From contig CAUJLY010000006.1 of the NCBI GenBank assembly GCA_963281155.1, positions 7,750,001 to 7,814,000 on the forward strand: 64,000 nt of DNA, read 5' to 3'. This DNA comes from Rhabditophanes sp. KR3021 (taxonomy: Eukaryota; Nematoda; Chromadorea; Rhabditida; Alloionematidae). The position numbers and the translations under genes are program-made. Below the pieces are notes generated by a model. The model saw only the letters and a program-made list of their open reading frames with translations. It did no database searches and was not told where the DNA came from. Positions 60,501-64,000 of the stretch are shown piece by piece. The first letter of the stretch is position 1. Every line of letters begins with the position of its first letter.

Positions 60501-62525
60501 CTCAAAGTCTCCATCGATACCATCCGCACACAATTCATCCAGCATATTTGCTCCCTCCACTTCAGAGGAACTTTCATCAGCCTCAGATTCATGAGGTGGA
60601 AATAGATTCCCTCCTCTCCTAATTGCATCAAGTGACTCGATAATAGTTGAACCATCGGGATAGGCAAGAAAATGAACTGGCATTAGGCTTTCTGAAAACC
60701 ATTTAGCTTTGTCTCCAATTTGTGATTCTTGGGATATGCCAGTTTGGACACGAACATACGTCTCATTTCTGGGGCATAAGCAACATTCGGCAAAATACTC
60801 AACTGATTGGGTCGAACATAAATCTCTAATAAAGGGTGTTTTCAAAGGTCTACTTTGAAGAAAAGATTCCGTTTGTAATGCAACGACAGGTCGTGGGTAT
60901 AATCTAAGTGTTCGAGTATGCTCAGAGAAATTTGCGAATATATTTGGGCTATTAAAAAAGTTGATCATTGCCACGCGAATGGCAATATCAATTTGATCTC
61001 CGTCATTTTCTAAACGTTCTTGATCAGTTGACTGGGAGAAGTCTTTGCTCGGTTGAATGTCTCCTGTAAATGTTGATTTCTTTTTAAGTCCGATTTCAAA
61101 ATCTTGCTTTAATTTGGTGTACTCCGGTTCAGGGAATTCAGGGATATCCATATCTTCTGGAATATTCATGACGTTGGTGTCTAAATCGACGACAATAACA
61201 TCATTGGGTACTTCAAACCTTTTGAAACCGAAAAAGGATGCCGGCAAACCAATGATAAATGGTGTTGGTGCTAATAAGATATTCTCAGCCGAGGGCATGT
61301 ATGACGGCAATAATGGGATTACAGGAAACATATATTCAAGCGGATACATCAAAGCAACCAGAGACAACACACACATACTAACGGCGTTGTAATTTGTTGA
61401 TTGTAACACTACTTTATATTCTAACATGAGGGCGGCTAATAGTTTTATCGTTGTTTCAACTCCAAGTAATTCGAGAGGAAGGTGAAGTGGAAAATCAACT
61501 AGTGAAAAACGAGTGTGGTCTGGCAAGGCGAACACAATGATAGGCATTACTTCTTTTGGAACTAACTGAAAGCAAAATGAAATATTAACTGGAGTGTAAA
61601 AAATTTGAATGCAACTTAAAGATGAATTATAAATGAAAATTAGTTTAATTTAAATTATGCACAACATTCAATGACATCACCAACTTACTTCCAATTCAAC
61701 TTTTGTTTTGCCTGGGACTGGAACTGGCGAGCTTAGCAACATCAAAATCCATGTTTCAATTTCCTTGACTTCGGCCATAGCTTCTGCTGGAATGGAGGGT
61801 TCCTTCCAGTGTCCCAGCAAAATAGACCATACTGCATTCTTAGGTACGTGGTCATTTTTGTTGCAACGATGATTGGCTGCAATAATAATTTTCCTCAACA
61901 AGTTGGCAATGTCTCGAAATGGCGATAGAAAGGGGTGATGACTAATTATACAAATGCTTGTCAAATGACTCAATGTAATTCTTTTTTTGATGTGGGAAGC
62001 AACACCACCACTAATGTTACTTGTAGTGGTTGCTTTCAATTCAATGGGTTGAGATGCATTTAGGTAGAAGTTCAACGAAACTCCATATCTAATTTTTGCT
62101 GAATCTTTTTCCGTCAACGTGAACACAAACGTGGAGATGTCTTTGCGGTGCTGCCATTTTCGACGTGAAACTAAATCCAGAAAAAGAGTGTAAGAGGTGT
62201 GTGAGTAATTTACTTAGCAATATATTTAATATATTTAAATGTTGTAAAAAGAGTATGGAGTCTAACAATATCTCGACTTACCTAGTGTAATACATCCCTC
62301 TGGTTGGCAAAAACAAGTGACATCAGTTGGTAATACAAAATCTTTATGATCTTCGCTAGGATATCTGCGCAGAAGACTTGAATTTGAAGTGAAAACGTGA
62401 TTTTGTTGTTGTTGAGCGAAGGCTGTCAACAAAGGTTGCGACTCAAATCTGGCATTGTCTCGACGACCCACCAAAACTATATAATCCAACAATCTTGGAC
62501 ACAATTCTCTTCCTTTTTCATCCAT
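57579..62525 (-). CDS. aex-3: MADD/AEX-3-type DENN-domain Rab3 exchange factor
   Basis: Exons 62525-62282, 62170-61689, 61565-58142, 58101-58055 and 57914-57579 join in phase to give 1510 residues, normal for the family. MADD/AEX-3 exchanges GDP for GTP on Rab3 and Rab27 and is needed for synaptic vesicle trafficking. The uDENN part spans exons 1-2 (RLLDYIVLVGRRD, FVFTLTEKDSAKIRYGVSLN). The cDENN/dDENN core begins in exon 3 (FSLVDFPLHLPLELLGVE, EYKVVLQSTNYNAVSM, YPLEYMFPVIPLLP, LLAPTPFIIGLPASFF, IAIRVAMINFFNSPN). A Ser-rich linker and a polyproline segment (PPIPPRPPTRPPPPK, residues about 960-990) follow. The C-terminal MADD block has FWENGFFDVVAQERDKIGMD, RRLLGKAHIGLIYSKKIN, ILERWWYERLVNMTYSPK and KFYTKKCRNLYNCMK. 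An ATTTTAG acceptor lies 16 nt before the ATG, with a four-codon upstream ORF between. Confidence 0.95.
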
Positions 62526-64000
62526 TATTCGATTTGCATAACTAAAATAGAATAACAGATGACAATTTTATGGATAAATTTGAATATAAACACGTAATAT
62601 CGAGAAACAACTACGGAAATGCGTATGATTTTGTATGTGCAATCAGCTTGAGGCAGTGCTTAGCGCATACGTGTAATATTTTCAGTATTAATCTTGTTCA
62701 ATAAGAGTTTTGTTCAATATGAATATAGTTTAGTGTGAAGTTGTTTAATGCGAATATTGTCCTTAGCTTATTGATAAAAGGATCTAAGTATATTTAGCAA
62801 TCAATTTATTTCCTTATTATCTAAAATTAGAATTGTACTAATATGGAGATTGAACTTTTGTCTTTTTAATGTTGAATTAGTTAAAAATTTGTTAGAAATT
62901 GAGATAAGCAAGTATTTTGGAACGAAACAATACTTCAAAAGCCTTCTTATCAGCATCAAAAATAAAAAGACAATAAAAAATTAATAAATCGCATTCTATG
63001 AGCGATAAAGGATGCGTGGAATGTGCACACATATGAATATGTGCATACAAATTAAGCATACAATTTTTGTTGGTAGTTTACATGTGTTATCATAATACAT
63101 CCCCAACCATTTAAAAGGCTTAAATTGAAAAAGTTGCATCCAAATTTGAATGTATATGTACATTTTAGTTTGGTCGCTAGGCCCTGCCGCTAATTCAAAA
63201 TAAACGGTTACAAGAACTGAATGTATTTTGTATATGGATATTTTTAGACTACCCTTCTGCTACCACAAGGCTTTCCTCTTTATGTGACGCTTACCCGTAG
63301 TCAAGAACGGGCAAACGTAGCGTCAAGAAAAGATGAATGAATGTAGATATATGACTGAATGGAATGAAAGACGTTTGAAATACTCTTACCAGAGTTTGCT
63401 ATATGCTTTTACATACATGCCAAAAATATGTATTATTTTTGCGCCCGTCTGCGTCATGCATACATTGGGATTTTTAGATTATATATCTACTTGTTTCGAG
63501 CACACATATAAATATTGTGTATAAATAAAAATATACTTCTAAAATACCAAAAATAGTTCGCTTTTTCCGCTATAAGAAACGATATATGTATTATTTTAGA
63601 TGGGTATATACAAATATGCATTCTTATCATTATTCAAATTTGTACTCAAATTCACGTTTTTTCTAGCTTTTCCGAAAAATGCAAATATATTACTACTATT
63701 ACAGACAAATATATACTCGGTTCTTGCCATTTTTCTATTATTTGTCTGATGGCTTCCAAAAATACATAAATGTCGAAGGCGAATCATGAGGTCTTAAATG
63801 AATTGTGATAGTAGTAGATACATATGAAAGATTACAATATGTCTAAACTTCTTTGCTTGGTAAGAAGATGAGAAGACATTGACAAAAATTGATGTGCATG
63901 TGATGAGGACAAAAAATGATATTGAAATAAATATATTCAGACAATGATAATATACTTCATAAAGTAATTATTACTAATCCTTTGCCACACAACCATCATC
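62526..64000. other. Region upstream of the MADD gene
   Basis: AT-rich. No supported gene; the two 63-codon frames are random-looking. It contains a GC-rich imperfect inverted repeat at 63285-63325. Confidence 0.5.
63285..63325. repeat. GC-rich imperfect hairpin upstream of MADD
   Basis: Outer arms tgacgct (63285-63291) and agcgtca (63319-63325) are exact complements. Inner cccgt and acggg also pair, with a short bulge on the right side. It stands out in surrounding AT-rich DNA. Confidence 0.5.

Noticed and set aside
1..64000. tRNA, rRNA, SL RNA, snRNA or CRISPR loci
   Set aside because: No B-box-like GGTTCGANTCC, rRNA core, known SL1 sequence, U6 core or regularly spaced repeat array was seen on reading. 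A covariance-model scan would be the decisive test.

Overview
This is AT-rich animal nuclear DNA. Genes are split by short GT-AG introns, often 41-77 bp. Many start codons lie only 4-17 nt behind a splice-acceptor-like TTTTAG or TTTCAG, as expected where mRNAs receive a trans-spliced leader. Short introns, the gene set (latrophilin, AEX-3/MADD, HMX/MLS-2, WDR48, SLC19, LACT-like protein) and a small E-x-S-G proteoglycan-like protein suggest a nematode. That is inference: no rRNA, mitochondrial marker or SL RNA gene was seen, and rotifers or tardigrades are not excluded.

Layout, left to right. 2.1-6.4 kb (+): four-exon ETS factor of the ESE/ELF3 type with a Pointed domain. 8.7-9.7 kb (-): decayed unidentified gene. 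10.3-11.1 kb (+): carbonyl-reductase-like SDR. 12.0-15.6 kb (-): two-exon zinc-finger-like protein of 1184 residues. 17.6-19.9 kb (+): candidate Sema-domain receptor tyrosine kinase with an altered APE motif. 20.4-22.5 kb (+): WDR48/UAF1. 22.7-23.6 kb: element bounded by 28-bp inverted repeats. 24.1-24.6 kb (-): secreted E-x-S-G repeat protein. 25.5-26.9 kb (-): SLC19 transporter interrupted by one in-frame TAA at the centre of a 27-bp palindrome. 29.4-38.2 kb (-): latrophilin-type adhesion GPCR with a one-base frameshift in the 7TM region and a non-canonical GPS. 38.2-47.0 kb: gene desert. 47.0-48.2 kb (+): unidentified leucine-rich protein with a stop-free intron. 48.5-48.7 kb (-): possible oxidoreductase remnant. 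49.2-50.7 kb (+): five-exon beta-lactamase-like serine hydrolase. 50.7-55.0 kb: second desert. 55.0-56.4 kb (+): HMX homeobox gene. 57.6-62.5 kb (-): five-exon MADD/AEX-3 Rab3 exchange factor.

The genes do not form a pathway or operon. Several are conserved neuronal or developmental regulators, and the two deserts flank latrophilin and HMX, genes of a kind that often carry extended regulatory DNA. Exon joins were made by hand; reading phase closes for every multi-exon model, except for the single extra base in latrophilin.
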